From positions 1-64,000 of the forward strand of contig JAFRGL010000007.1 in the NCBI GenBank assembly GCA_017433825.1: a stretch of DNA of 64,000 bases. The letters run 5' to 3'. A program made the translations under genes and the position numbers. Position 1 is the stretch's first letter; each line of letters begins with the position of its first letter. The DNA is from Eubacterium sp. (GTDB taxonomy: Bacteria; Bacillota; Clostridia; Lachnospirales; Lachnospiraceae). Below are positions 60,601 through 64,000 of this stretch, one piece after another. Below the pieces are notes generated by a model. The model was not told the origin of the DNA, did no database searches, and saw only the letters and a program-made list of their open reading frames with translations.

Positions 60601-63600
60601 ATGTGTCAACAAGTCCGGCATCAGCCTCGTTCTTGTATCGACGGTGGAAGGTGCTTCCGTTGAGACGGTACTGTATTCGAATCTGACGATTGACAAGAAA
60701 AACAGTACGTCTCTTGCGCAGGACATCACCTATACATCGGGCGGCACAACCTATAAACTGTATGCTGTTAAGTCCGCCTACAACAGTGCGGCAAACAGCC
60801 TGACAGGCGTTATCAAGGCAGATGTCTACGGACTGAAATCTTCCAACATGACACTGACAAAGCTGACAGACAGAAACATCAGAAAGGTCAGCGGCAGCGT
60901 TGTCATTCAGGAAAATGAAACGACAACGACGCTTAACAGCAATCTGAAGTCAGCGGAAATCGTCCAGACAATGACGACAGACCTGAAGGAAGTTACCTAC
61001 GGCAGCGACAGTACGAAGGCGCTGCTGGACCTCAACAGGAAGGAAAGCGTTGTCGTTTACGGCACCGGCCCTGCGCAGTCCCAGCTGGTACTTCGTTTCG
61101 GTTCGGCGGAAGAGAAGCCTGTCATGACCATCACCGGCCCGATAGGCGTGGACAAGACAAACACGAAGGATCTCCCCGTGGCCCTGCATACGGCGGAACT
61201 GCCCATCAATGCGGTTACCGCAGACGCGGACAAGGAAAGCTACCAGATGACAGAATATCTGTATCTGACCAAGAGCGGCCTTGTGGTGAACCTGAACGGA
61301 AACTTCGCTTCGAAGTATGACGGATCGGTATATACCTCCACACTGATTACGGCAGAAAACCTGAAGAAGGAGAATTCCGGCAACATTAAGATTACGCTGC
61401 TGGATGAACAGACCATCTTCCTGCAGACGCTCAGCAGCCACATTGCCGTTGACCTGGCAGGCGACTTCTGGTCCTACACCGTAACGGACGGTGTCTACAG
61501 CTGGACGAGAATCGGAAACGAAACCGACAATCCCAAGGCGGTTGTAGCGGGCCAGGACGGCAAACTGGATGTTTACTACAACAGCACAAATTATGACACT
61601 GTCAGACGGCCCAAAGCTTTGACGAACCCGACCGGGTATACCATGAAGATGCAGACAATCCGTCCGCAGCTTCTGACCGACCATATCGCGGTTGATTTGA
61701 ACGGCGACTACTGGTATTTCGAAGAAAATACGGCCGATGCCAGTCTGGTCTGGACGAAGATCGGCAACGCAGCCGACAACCCGGATGCGGTGGTTGTTAA
61801 AGCAGGAGAAACCAAAGTTAACTACAATGGCATCTGCTATCTGGAGACCCAGCATAAAGCCGATGACAACGGCGACATGGTGCTCTACCATATCCTGCCT
61901 GTTTTTGATAAGAACGGCAATAAGACCGGTTCTATCAAGGCTGGTTCCGACGGTACCGTAACCGGTATCGACGCAGAGTTTACCGAGAAGCTTCTGAAAG
62001 ATCAGTCCGGAACAGATTTCCGTATTGAGGAGATTGAAGCCGCACAGAATGTAAACATTACACTGGCGGACGACAAGAGTTCCATCCTGGACGGCGATGC
62101 TTTCGCAGGCAAGGCAGATGACAATGACATCAAGGCCGGCGGCATCCTGACGGTAGCCTCCGACAGTGACGGCAGTCTCGGCAAACCGAATGACCGGCTT
62201 GAGATTTCTGCCCGGGATACCCTCCAGAAGAACCTGCAGGGTGATGCCATCGTAGCCATCAACACCTACCTGTATTACGATACCGGCGATGTTGTCATTA
62301 ACAGCAATCTGATTGTCGACAACGTGGACTGGAGCGTTATTACCAAGGACGGCAGCGTTGTCTTCGCGGATTCGGCAGAAGCGGAAGAGGCCAAATATAA
62401 CCTGACGGTTATTAACGGCGGAAGCGCTGAAATCAGAACCAACAAACTGGATGACAATGGCAATATAAGCGAGAACGCGGAAGCTGTAAGCGAGGGTGCC
62501 ATCCGGATTAAGGAACTGGTCGTTTCCGGCAGCGGAACCATCGAATCCGCCGGCGGAACGACGGAGGAAAGAACCAGTATTACCGTTCTTGACGCCGGCG
62601 GCGAAGCTTCCGGCAGCGGCAGTATTGAAATCGAAAATGCGGTCGTCGGCACGGAAGACAAGCCGGAGGGCATCTTACAGGCAACGGCCGGCACAGACAT
62701 TACCTTAGGCGAGAGCCTTACCGTTACGGGCGGCAGCGCGGTTCTTACGGCCGGCGGAGACATTGCGGCAGGCAATGACATCACCGAAAAAGACGGCAGC
62801 GTGAAACTTACGGCAGACGGCAGCATTTCCGCAGGAAATGACCTTACCGTTACGGGCGGCAGCGCGGCTCTTACGGCAGGGGAAGACATTGCCGCAGGCA
62901 GTGACGTAACCGTTTCCGGCGGCAGCGCGGTTCTTACGGCAGGCGGAGACATCGCTGTGGGCGAAGATCTCGCGGTAACAGACGGCAGCGCGGCCCTAAC
63001 AGCCGGCGGCAGCGTCACCATCGCGGATGATGTGGCTGCAGACAAGGCAAAAGCCGAAATTACAGCCGGCGGCAGCTTCGAAGCAACCAATATTGCGGCT
63101 GTAAACGGCAGCACCGTCAAAGCGGAAGCAGCTGAAAACAGCACGGTACACGAAATCCGTGCGGTTGACAGCACCGTATCTGTCGCAGCAGGCGGCAACA
63201 ACACCTTCGACAATGTTATGACCAAGGGCAGTGCGCTGACCCTGACGGCCGAAAGAGGCCTTCTGGGCATGCGCGAGGAAGTGCACCTGGACGGCAGCAC
63301 GGAAGGCGGTACGGACTTCGGCGAAGAAGGACAGCGAGCCTTTATCAAAGTTGACGCGGATGATACCGATGCAACAGCCTCCGTTACCTTAAGCGGTGCT
63401 TCCATCGGCCTGCCGTACAACAGGCTTATCGTGGATATTCCTGAGGCTGTAACGCTGAAGGTTCCCGAAGTTGGCGATCTGTATGTGGATGCGCTGGATA
63501 TTACACCGAAGACCGCTGCGGGAGAGGATGCGGCGCTTTCTGCCGGCGACCTCTGCTACGGCATTGAAACTGCGGTAATCAACAATCCCATCGGAAATGA

Positions 63601-64000
63601 TTACACAGCCCAGGAGGTGGAGACCGGTGAAGAAATCACGGGCGACTACCTCGAGCATATCAAAGAGGCTGCCTATGCGACCGAACTGCCCTTCACCAAC
63701 AATGAAGAGCTGGCAGACTGGCTGGCCGAACGCCTCGGCGACGACTGGAAGGATAAAGTCGACACAGCTGCGCTGCAGCAGATGATCGACGACCTGCAGG
63801 CGGAAATCGACGCGAAATGGCCGGAAGAGGATCCGGAGAATCCGTCTGAAGATCCGGAGAATCCGTCTGAAGATCCGGAAAAACCGGATGCCGGCGGTGA
63901 AGGCGGCGAAGAACCGGAAGAAGATCCGCTTCTGACAGCAGCCAAAGAAAAACTGGAAGAACTGCAGACCCTTTATGACAGCCTGACCACGGAAGAAGAG
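36647..64000 (+). CDS. giant exported repeat protein (adhesin/beta-helix-like), at least 9118 residues, 3' end outside window
   Basis: ATG 36647 follows GACGGGAG. The frame stays open to the last base: 27,354 nt, 9118 codons. A signal peptide (about 1-37: RRLLGRLAPAGAALLLIFAMG) is followed by an acidic region. Most of the protein is short beta-strand repeats of the kind seen in filamentous-haemagglutinin-like adhesins (AGGDITVKA, GVAVAVNVV, ATVEAG). Interspersed are Listeria-Bacteroides-type YYK/VTFxEG segments (about 925-1050), an Asn-rich linker (about 3361-3376), 52-59-residue repeats with GGTAGVG (about 4390-4690), long beta domains from about 6800 to 8680, five exact-length 21-residue repeats (8691-8795), and a coiled-coil plus PENPSED linker near 9058. 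No catalytic domain is recognised. Cysteine is very rare. It may form a long surface fibre. Relation to the B12-like genes is unknown. Confidence 0.88.
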   Translation, partial: MIKERRRNRKTRRLLGRLAPAGAALLLIFAMGTAVLAEEGDGGSGGETNTEAASDEENDGEEESADNDIEEEDSSVAFTTDPGSTAVAEIIVVTDGEEQNQVTEPEEFENDAPSVTVKETYTVTDLSDKDAEEKIKGQEPKEKSYTLTAGGDTIREEDQDKVDLTDAEVKVEEGDKTDKSVTITKTSVTSSENAVQKAVNNALEHVTTDTKSITITVAAGTYSGDVKVSSESISSVLEKNKEFTLYVLGEGSYDAPEEGGIIDKTSIGTAAGDSVKFGGTFDISGINLVLAGIYFSLDNSLKISGGSTVTVYGTKEGDGVSVTVTGGDNDVFIDTGEGSDKVVLTTAKGSETNFVNTAIIQTGGGGDNVKIDHGGGVLSAQVETGAGDDAFEVKAGADVVASYKTGGRTVSSGLDVSLGDGDDTLDADASTAKAFANSILKGDSGYNMMALSGKLNKDKDDPVSGTLVKAEDKTVSGTITLYADGSDESGMFTVSGFSAFTDTLENKKTVTLDKLESGSIKSFTNYKYKAEDDTELKVDWSDTAKYGDLFFTNLLISGDEVVLGNMNTPTANLTVDSPKIKVKGTVTASSVVLKAADNDTLFDFSEDVGETIATHAGDYLSGSLFDFNAAAEVEIASGATVKSTAGNVTISASVDQTRKLIDLLGSVSDALNFFNIKVGSAEITVYGSIDAARNAVLAAKANVSMEASNATLAKVYIPLAFVVAVTKTDVEIVGGSVKAGGDVTVMSESTDSMKAESTTGKLPISIAVAVGINDSHILVSGNSTIEAGGNVKLENKASVTASASAKKGALNSDSSGYIAVDVAIQDAYVKVEDTAAITAGGDIAILSAANLKGTASATSASGGGDGGDGGGDNSTSGGLNAIKDMLKQVGTKLGKSGLNWVLAKLHLAADYTGGKAYKIKTDTTEHGSVSAPASANGHKAADTATFQEGVKYYKLVKDKYVQDTTVKAGDAIPKKEAYYVDTDPVRIVPTPDKGYSVKEVVLTYLLKGASTKTVVRSGQASNPVGLVKNEDGSYSFRMPDADVTVTVTFQEGEGDGKTPDEETTDAGLTDLFDEGVSGTGEEDEDEQTEDSTSENAVALSVKDSEGLYALTEDLKFDPSSTYYKKNEDGTFKKVEEELDPTADVEPDTYYERIGAVVLNVAKADPNATVTVIPNAVSGKTVTSLKAFYQTHYLLETEKNFKDGRIYFLLEDGKYQKQTVKAGDAIPEKKTYYYRSSDLRDVEAEVTADSTGAYKYVVPDGVTEKGVVFTATFGDATGTAAEQQQAQPSSAATAQKSGALAGGVNINTNAAAVTTTGKLTAGGTVSVNATGEMEASVTADGTAVGKDAETQEEQKPGGGTPDGPVTVKSEQTVVPYTVYIAPSKGAALSSLPETDAEKGIYVLKVVTADGDYSSDEGKVTFTYTDGTGAVKTGTATLDTSSAKYTVDLSKLNIKAGTQVDIKLADGKSDVAINGEYIVGNTVKIASTKNGSVTHLSGQPGSKVFAFGVNPATGYRLKEAEGEAIASPYVTYTKADGSEAKKALTNGGKGNFYVKLAELEGLKDGTEIIISAEFVANDHAVNLSLRSGGEEDAAAGTITLDTDSISAAAADGKPAMAIEGKTVSFKLAAGPDHDGQLAKVSVSYTPEGKTEAVIKELKLTEGKYSFVMPDADVTVIADFYNQRHTLVIDETVASDVQVSLKKAGAGEKVTFTLTEAAAAAGKKIKAISFTIGTGTYSFDVKQAADGSWTYEIPKRLVDSDGQINLETTDCTFNFLPELSQKTITVKAGNTVNGTIVLSADKTESGEKYSITLTPDDGYKIKSGTVTGTLTAGTKTTEIKGTGTGTAYTITIPADAAADAVLVINAKFVPGVQSGGGSGENGSNTLSIGASVAVGVAINKHDAYVKNATVEAGGLKIETETKTSHAVEAKAGYSAGDIGVGGAIAVNVVSARANAILYNTAKVTLDGGELVVTAKGENKYSTKADAKGDGTAKNLGVGAGIAVAVTGIETKAVIEDNAPVTVKGALESVTVSASQKENQIINSVAGSAGGVSITPVLSLVVSGTNTKAYIGKGTGAILAAGDLTIKADSSVARQLAANAAAAGSSVAAGGSFVISVLRDNTNARLARNVKAKNVNVNTTAKNTVKGTSRASANGASSSSSGSGSGDGDSDSEGDSGSESDKKSGVDGQTDGMLGGAGKLAGHVGEGGVSPSGVKGDSSNRQSASTSEGSIDIAAAIVVNVQNITAKAEIADGITVTAGADEEENTEESDKDSEETVGAVVVSSKALNETTLLASGSAANGKVGVGVAVAVNVVNYKNIAEIGDSAVEADSLTVEASLITEDDDKDDKEEEEDKEESRGWLMDKLNEALTDLIMDIADAIGLADMFGESASEELAGLITDAVKAAADALLAGTGLEDLLKNNPYEKVKENLASLKAQFLGIPETLKNALKEFLGEDLSSGEWAGIKKFFVEYLKTDVWPEVQKSILDNIVKIATPLVQSYVNPPAPGQDVPENERFSAQLKDAFLNKETGILMAAVNKVKTDLKGKLEEAAKKLGITLPEDGQYNQEAVEKMFTQGLEQIMETLSNELTDGICDIDKLKEFFGSGEVGQKIKENIKNAVSALGRALTNAALDELTGALGVKAGVPEDVDAHKFTTEAIAGAGGAKAAVAGSVAIAIIDGTTRAFIADAASVTENDIIVHDALVIRAEGSHVEKTTATAAEDSRGKANANLNAGSSDPAGAGDGTGTYSRPSTLDSLSNATIKVGAGGTAEADDEREVTLTPDPGKKVRNVTVKYTKPDGTTATIELPMFGSNRFTVPTVAAATDDVKECTLTLGGRAVRVKAGSKLEYTVIFVSESTVSKGNVDVSFTGEGNASLTQTQVGGGKDEGFIEYAYKITPTPNDGYMLQDREIYFQFTKADGSKGQQTIKLDKNATDFTVYISRKDDGTTTLTFGRTSMTNEIKDGTIVNAELVYIGKYVVNVNSGKITGTGESATISSKTKLSAPADDREENEDGTYTNTYTAKDLKTPIGTIKVLNLAAQDHGGEQHAAFEDRIAIIVKAADGYTLEKLVLSFKVLDKNNQETEKQQDIVTVDNSIIDPDGGDAYLFYMPDSDADIIAVFTKKATTPGTPDTQQQPEQAKTAGGKTVGVGAGFAMVYSDLTVEAGVGDNRTVTAGTADIRAVSVHHAQTAGVAGSDPLAVASTGQQTETKKDVSLDACVALTILEDKVTAETGKGTSFTLNGADTVTLDDKDPDSASVSFNLSASQEGKTVTKGSSFAAGKSTAVGASVTINIVNSKVKAVMDGSLEAAGSANFSASTYNRDNSEALATAMGADIDRYMNKFAKGVETTEKTVNALLSGNYFGGGDDNNNNNDNNNNKKKQTDTNKKTTETLDKNNSSGGKSDPNASLSTNALRTQKAEAPGSGGASGKAQGGINQGNQSGGQQAEGSGNQSQSQSYQVAAAVGLNITGHKAGVEVSGNIKAAAIRAASENRGNFLTKGTGFAMSLAQNSNSIAAGVTVSVDRNESKVDISGNLLATADPDKGDVELSAKTTQNMDGEYKGLLAAQSVAGAVSGTGKFSIAGSVAVVVDEAETSVSVNSTKAAPVSIEGARITMDAYDKTKLAIRAGAVNVSKGSKAGVGLAAAVVYAENEVTVKVGDYASITGDSLDIKVEKARVDFSDFESAVGLDRFITDTSDVPKEDKDKVEKGLINLDRDKDDPDSSYSIDINVTTEDAVGMLDALNVFSSTNYYLEAVAGSIMGNASEDSKVSAAGSVALLFFYNDVTAELGDNVKVNLAGSVYEIWKDTDGNSYLVYNDEVYILEEDGTLTDAGFKKGTFGAVKQDKTETVDGVDYTVYKAGSDIAYYEYHGRIYEMKDGVLERNKDVTLAIIGGAKTDETFTRGMLMHAVDDANVRILAGSLSVAPSKFGVGLTVAWMDNQDEVTSKIGDNGKITATGGGYDQKASVSTDIMLVTVAAAIASGSQSTLTAGGAINVVSADNTAKAVVGKGTSITAKDDAYITSAADTDLILISLSVAGGNSSVAIGGTVAVVVNNAVSDVTVDEGASVNSTDGSVTVKAVNNEQLINVIGSASAAPASSKATVAGTIGVLVSDTEANVALKDNVKVTAKKDINLLTESSSTLVEVAAAISVGGGTAAVGATVLVNVLMRTAGVAVGSNAALTAEEGNVLIQSTGDDTNVILGIAAAASSGNAFSGTIPVIVAGTTVKSTVGDNSTISAGDSIGVISNLDTGLYMFGGGLGIAGGTAGVGAAIPVAILQNTVEASVSAGVKMEALVTAGGEGLLTANRDTKRRGVMIEAVCNDIVVSAGVAAGAGNTAGAAGTVVTIVDKNIVKATAGTGAEITAGSDEEGGSSDDSEGHISVDAEDHTILFGFAGALAAGGTAGVGATVAAMVFAKEVTASVAENAKLTASGDINIHADDESILILLALGFAAGGTAGVAGDVSAMVYTDKTKASLGGTVKAGGDVSVTADSDNKLINIAAGVALGGTAGVAAVAVVTYFQGETTAELLDNAYIGTENERIGGGVKVMASSSELVTADAAGASGGGAAGVGGTLDVIVTKLSTKAQTGNKVHIYADGDAKVEASDDYDLVAVVATAAVGGTAGVGVTALVSVSLGDVAASIGTNNEVYAANVSVAAKDNRDVIDAAGTIAVGGTAGVGATVTVVVAGARMSQDAHDTLFSEQTIDGVTYKIYSYKVKEDADDDENITLYGNDGKYYQYVDDPDNEGKKILVSYKDVDEDRLTPVSMDPETQLHAVFDSASPLAADYEPEEGSLNSALAGDGQRPGSEDYSEYGQGGTSYEAPEGVSLYTKVEDKELYHAQGEGENVTYLPYNTKITGLTDEEMAALPVYAYDEETGDYYEAEGFVQHNSGKYVLFNEDSATEADREKQKYYYDADTDSFVEATSSYDTTAFDGTAGGSGTAFAPQSIGTFKDAVTAKVDAGSTIVASGDISVEAADVLSTLVISGTVAVGGAAGVGVGVSVAVLHSNVLAIVADGAKLSADGDITVKASSGSMEENTEGKLDKLPSDSDNNPLTADTIKANNEKADNDVKDARTEQGTYTGTKTTSTIRMIAIAAAGGTVGVAVNAAFLFAYSDVQANLAGDVEKAKNVTVEAVMDYGTVQTINVGVAAGAVGVNGSVSMTYFDGNAQAGITGNAKIEGVSDSIKVITTGKTNASVAAAALAAGAVAVNAGVSLAINRTDVGSRIEQGVVIDAKDAAVEVSHNVESEADALMISIALGGVAVNATVTVVLNMLNAVSFVGEAPGQMVAVGGGTVGSITAKSLKVQATAAGDTQVIAVAAAGGCVSVNALVGLAFGFIKNIASVSKMPVTLTGEAEVTAVLTGETEVISTSIAAGLVAVGASVATAYIGSTNEAVVNMSGAEMTAGSMKIQAGTEETPVNPQATVMGITGSAGIVAANVNIGLALNAGSNKALLNGDSGTLILTDASKGLSVTANGRGLAYSALYSAAAGGANVNVSLALAFNRYVQNAWVESAGTIKAESADGARGPVSVTSTQNTAAGKRQFFEFSSTYKDKDDKDQTASQTVSFKDLMAKAYLFTAGAGIATRTSSAGTAISDCTNSAKLFVKNLTAGDVTVTGGGKSTADVTVDNVNINVVSVGILLGFAIAEGEFGAEAKADGVWNIGSFTISNNYTSNANALVTPATGGVNVSFMNAGVNMAFAANRTEVNTGISGTGSITGTGDVKITVDGQSHATAKVKTPTLSASAVNVVANVVAAVNRTVQNTYIRDVALEAASLEMTSDINKNDTTDTAGSLATVGSGSTNSVSVSWVSGTANAAVADFRVKNTAVTENAAITLNGGDLTVSADSKSYANATVESGSSLGFYSAVLTVVTAFADGEFTTGIDSRKKRVTAANISVTNTYDTKAHALSAVASKGVSASLVNVGVNVALAEAAPEAASYITGSVIEKNADDSEDGSTEDSSEADEEPVYGIEAAGAVTVTVTGTGKADATFEAPLVSLEGINIAVNVVVADLTGSQYAAVNGVDLKAASVSIESRFNEGRTDVAAEATQSVGGESKNGFKLAGLSIEANTAIARAGFSSKALSDNASFNVDGALSVITAGNAVSHAGIAGGSSATLLGVGLMVTDARTNAVFNAVMTNCRGIAAGSLTVSADYQAKAASETTQPKGGVKLALASIDTNISRSTVGSQANASVSGTGSVRTSGSVAITANGLVSANAGVATPTVVAAVRVAVNVVTSTLTAKQNAFLAMTGDAGEIGGDLTVESNFLDSASQNAGAASNAVTGGSSHGRNKSVDIKLFGATVNKAEASTATENNAYIEGGTITVTSGDVKVSAKTRSTSHAEATTPASVSIATVGSMSAVSYTKDSVDSYIKNAVITVKEGSLSVTAEGNTNSTADAEQGGNVGVASNAIAKAQASVGNGSNDRQKVSAGIDGGAIKASDKVWVKAANNGYTRAGVSKGVIVSVVSIDKTTLPTSSYYKTDAYIKGNARVESGGAIHVETRDEAGADSKADGTTIGFGVKSSDTKGDNKTYTSNNIEVTGKLTAKESIDIINSSKAVLTAVTNAQGGGFFSGDKMYADNVLYRTGTITVGDGSELTADYGDINILNKGGTEDRITTKARIDTGGVVDLGTIRVTQNITNIMKIAIGSGVTITDRFNTVYIRTDASVYDMEVRSTADCSGLGVAPDVLNTISTKLTSGITIGDNAKERTVIEGRKVYITAIIGTLDEYIYGYSKGASAFADVDAKNDVTSNISSSVATEKLTIIGHDRAEVYASTQPKYVSGGNIHSYVRVQLNAAGEGTATGSVKTTAATSVTMDGVNMDDGFDGFVYKGAYLVIKTENMTSDRANNEQKAGGFLYYHRENTGSFFSSGGEAKIVRPVLYLGDAAAGIYIDISEYKGSILVREVGVKNSSPVASMTGKTVTLKNLDNYLPGYAELYGKVVESLKDGAGFVKPTVYDQTMIPCVVITNSTGLNVVLKSMSFENSGFVNPRVWINGFRSILTPLKTSYLPYLTVESSGTGNVELTGLIPLYNSTASFIWTGEAGGKLLSEAAVSSPTMKVEKNDSVRPLWVHKLIVKGASYVGMNSNAPMYVWMVEDNGEAGIVDVSAEHDVFLSMTAVRIIEVEKDNEDENPLDKVDNAGEDRLAIVLDNVLSKEGSVFLTLENGRDLYTTDGISSVTIPVPGTLEYGTGNTIILANEYEFTGRDMLEYYLTGFDPASGVYTYQLPNGTVFTMDEEGNVLYIEEGGTVSEVGYYTFSWEETAVLENFLGSSYTVTVKRDSSGAVSYWINDTQLNVVYTPEKGWTLVKDTEDISYTDNADYEELADKYWDNTVTEGVTWKHVATGIDLGSGIYIDLVKGTLAVAEDTSFDVLLKTVKASWLADRGLFDNTGGIIVRITTNKSSSTDVDYKDTRYTLESIGTWNGMDYYKLSGYVLSYTAFAAADQKNQIFLVAHDSTHDTVYFYQITGTKEQTKVNADSFKNLMVSGSGKDAYVETHDGNYRDKQSKTDAFFGNWKADYSTQYLSAGDLKVNRAGADYVVTGFLGSIHTVTVKHSGDTITSYWVGSTKLNVVKTPLGYTLVRAEGFADHKIYDDLKNVYWDPSITTAGLTEGVKVEDTSITIDANSGKSFVFTEPTYKTSKVKYVWHTLALQANSYTLTMKYITLEEISASLSNENYQTRERYATVDSAGNTRYIYAVYDDKGAVTGYEEEYLAADGTKKYYPVTITNHTEELKTGVYLLKTSTGTTIKLNSGDAGVGGYIPTDKELCFTEGAAKYYHYYMVDSTTGRILDVSSDCYVVVDGTAIRVERITQGDQTEIGSVTGDKYRLTVNKTLRNELWNASRNAVIEIKWEEPDPNDTSKTVTKKETVSGGTLYTYTNGTTQIYYKARTSSAAGLYAYSTYSNGTWSDWIFTRLTTASQNNFVNAEEMVQLKTSEPINKLLDKDGKEITLTTSDAGPGAYRPTMLVKTVSGTEYYHYYMLTGTDAVISNAVANYYVCVNKSGISLVLVSTVEGASVETVLYSNLTIDKKNSTSLAQDITYTSGGTTYKLYAVKSAYNSAANSLTGVIKADVYGLKSSNMTLTKLTDRNIRKVSGSVVIQENETTTTLNSNLKSAEIVQTMTTDLKEVTYGSDSTKALLDLNRKESVVVYGTGPAQSQLVLRFGSAEEKPVMTITGPIGVDKTNTKDLPVALHTAELPINAVTADADKESYQMTEYLYLTKSGLVVNLNGNFASKYDGSVYTSTLITAENLKKENSGNIKITLLDEQTIFLQTLSSHIAVDLAGDFWSYTVTDGVYSWTRIGNETDNPKAVVAGQDGKLDVYYNSTNYDTVRRPKALTNPTGYTMKMQTIRPQLLTDHIAVDLNGDYWYFEENTADASLVWTKIGNAADNPDAVVVKAGETKVNYNGICYLETQHKADDNGDMVLYHILPVFDKNGNKTGSIKAGSDGTVTGIDAEFTEKLLKDQSGTDFRIEEIEAAQNVNITLADDKSSILDGDAFAGKADDNDIKAGGILTVASDSDGSLGKPNDRLEISARDTLQKNLQGDAIVAINTYLYYDTGDVVINSNLIVDNVDWSVITKDGSVVFADSAEAEEAKYNLTVINGGSAEIRTNKLDDNGNISENAEAVSEGAIRIKELVVSGSGTIESAGGTTEERTSITVLDAGGEASGSGSIEIENAVVGTEDKPEGILQATAGTDITLGESLTVTGGSAVLTAGGDIAAGNDITEKDGSVKLTADGSISAGNDLTVTGGSAALTAGEDIAAGSDVTVSGGSAVLTAGGDIAVGEDLAVTDGSAALTAGGSVTIADDVAADKAKAEITAGGSFEATNIAAVNGSTVKAEAAENSTVHEIRAVDSTVSVAAGGNNTFDNVMTKGSALTLTAERGLLGMREEVHLDGSTEGGTDFGEEGQRAFIKVDADDTDATASVTLSGASIGLPYNRLIVDIPEAVTLKVPEVGDLYVDALDITPKTAAGEDAALSAGDLCYGIETAVINNPIGNDYTAQEVETGEEITGDYLEHIKEAAYATELPFTNNEELADWLAERLGDDWKDKVDTAALQQMIDDLQAEIDAKWPEEDPENPSEDPENPSEDPEKPDAGGEGGEEPEEDPLLTAAKEKLEELQTLYDSLTTEEE
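46729..46775 (+). repeat. Asn-coding low-complexity tract in the giant gene
   Basis: A run of AAC/AAT codons with interspersed GAT and AAG encodes an Asn-rich linker followed by a Lys/Thr stretch and a Gln/Gly/Ser-rich segment. It probably forms a flexible hinge about 3365 residues from the N-terminus. Confidence 0.85.
49823..50700 (+). repeat. block of 52-59-residue repeats with GGTAGVG motif in the giant gene
   Basis: GGTAGVG-type motifs start at 49823, 49985, 50141, 50318, 50480 and 50639, i.e. 54, 52, 59, 54 and 53 codons apart, each followed by a hydrophobic strand (TVTVVV, ALVSVS, VAAMVF) and a loop with charged residues. Related motifs occur at about 49411 and 51594. This regular step suggests a solenoid of identical coils. 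Confidence 0.75.
62717..63031 (+). repeat. five tandem 63-bp (21-residue) repeats in the giant gene
   Basis: Units begin LTVTGGSAVLTAGG, ITEKDGSVKLTADG, LTVTGGSAALTAGE, VTVSGGSAVLTAGG and LAVTDGSAALTAGG, each 21 codons. The protein repeat is exact in length, and the DNA repeats are also similar (GGCGGCAGCGCG, CTTACGGC), pointing to recent expansion. Confidence 0.85.
63820..63900 (+). repeat. PENPSED-coding linker repeat near the window end
   Basis: A 21-bp unit coding DPENPSE is repeated, followed by DPEKPDAGG. An acidic Pro-rich linker follows a coiled-coil-like segment (LQQMIDDLQAEIDA), possibly the start of a new C-terminal module. Confidence 0.7.

Overview
The window looks like a chromosomal segment of a Gram-positive, gut-type Clostridia bacterium (Lachnospiraceae-like). 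The evidence is a 23S rRNA 3' end followed by tRNA-Asn, strong AGGAGG-type ribosome binding sites, cohesin and dockerin modules, a VPDTG sorting signal, a 7TM-DISM LytS-like sensor kinase, and intergenic GC-rich palindromic repeats. Taxonomy is inferred from these family-level features only.

Layout. (a) 1-740: rRNA/tRNA tail and a DUF559 gene. (b) 1078-5273: a tandem 11-bp operator, a cobalamin-type riboswitch with a terminator, then an overlapping operon of sensor kinase, winged-helix response regulator and a membrane-anchored FecR plus transcobalamin-C-terminal-like (DUF4430) protein. (c) 5355-10560: a scarred region with two copies of a distinctive promoter element, a truncated and frameshifted propeller gene, a 5'-truncated AAA-ATPase/nuclease gene, and a tandem duplication of a roughly 240-nt structured RNA plus terminator plus HNH-repeat ORF. 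(d) 10557-20967: an AT-richer set of secreted proteins: a possible transcobalamin-like protein, a cohesin/Big2/dockerin protein, an intrinsic-factor-alpha-like barrel with a membrane anchor, and a 1489-residue beta-propeller/dockerin protein. (e) 22279-34841: a GC-richer set: a third promoter copy, cohesin-dockerin and cohesin-membrane proteins, a transcobalamin-like protein, two more alpha-barrel proteins, a MoxR-DUF58-transglutaminase-like operon, and a cohesin protein ending in a sorting signal. (f) 35073-64000: a fourth, weaker promoter copy, a TPR protein, and an uninterrupted frame of at least 9118 codons encoding a giant exported repeat protein that runs off the window.

Hypothesis. Human intrinsic factor and transcobalamin combine an alpha/alpha barrel with a small beta domain. 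Here the same two folds appear as separate, repeatedly duplicated surface proteins, next to a beta-propeller (the fold of the Bacteroides B12-binding protein BtuG), cohesin/dockerin connectors, and a cobalamin-type riboswitch in front of a two-component system. I propose a cell-surface corrinoid-capture assembly whose expression combines riboswitch sensing with a PhoB-like regulator acting on 11-bp repeats. The B12 link rests on fold and motif recognition by eye and needs structural and binding tests. The giant protein and the MoxR operon are neighbours whose role in the system is unknown.
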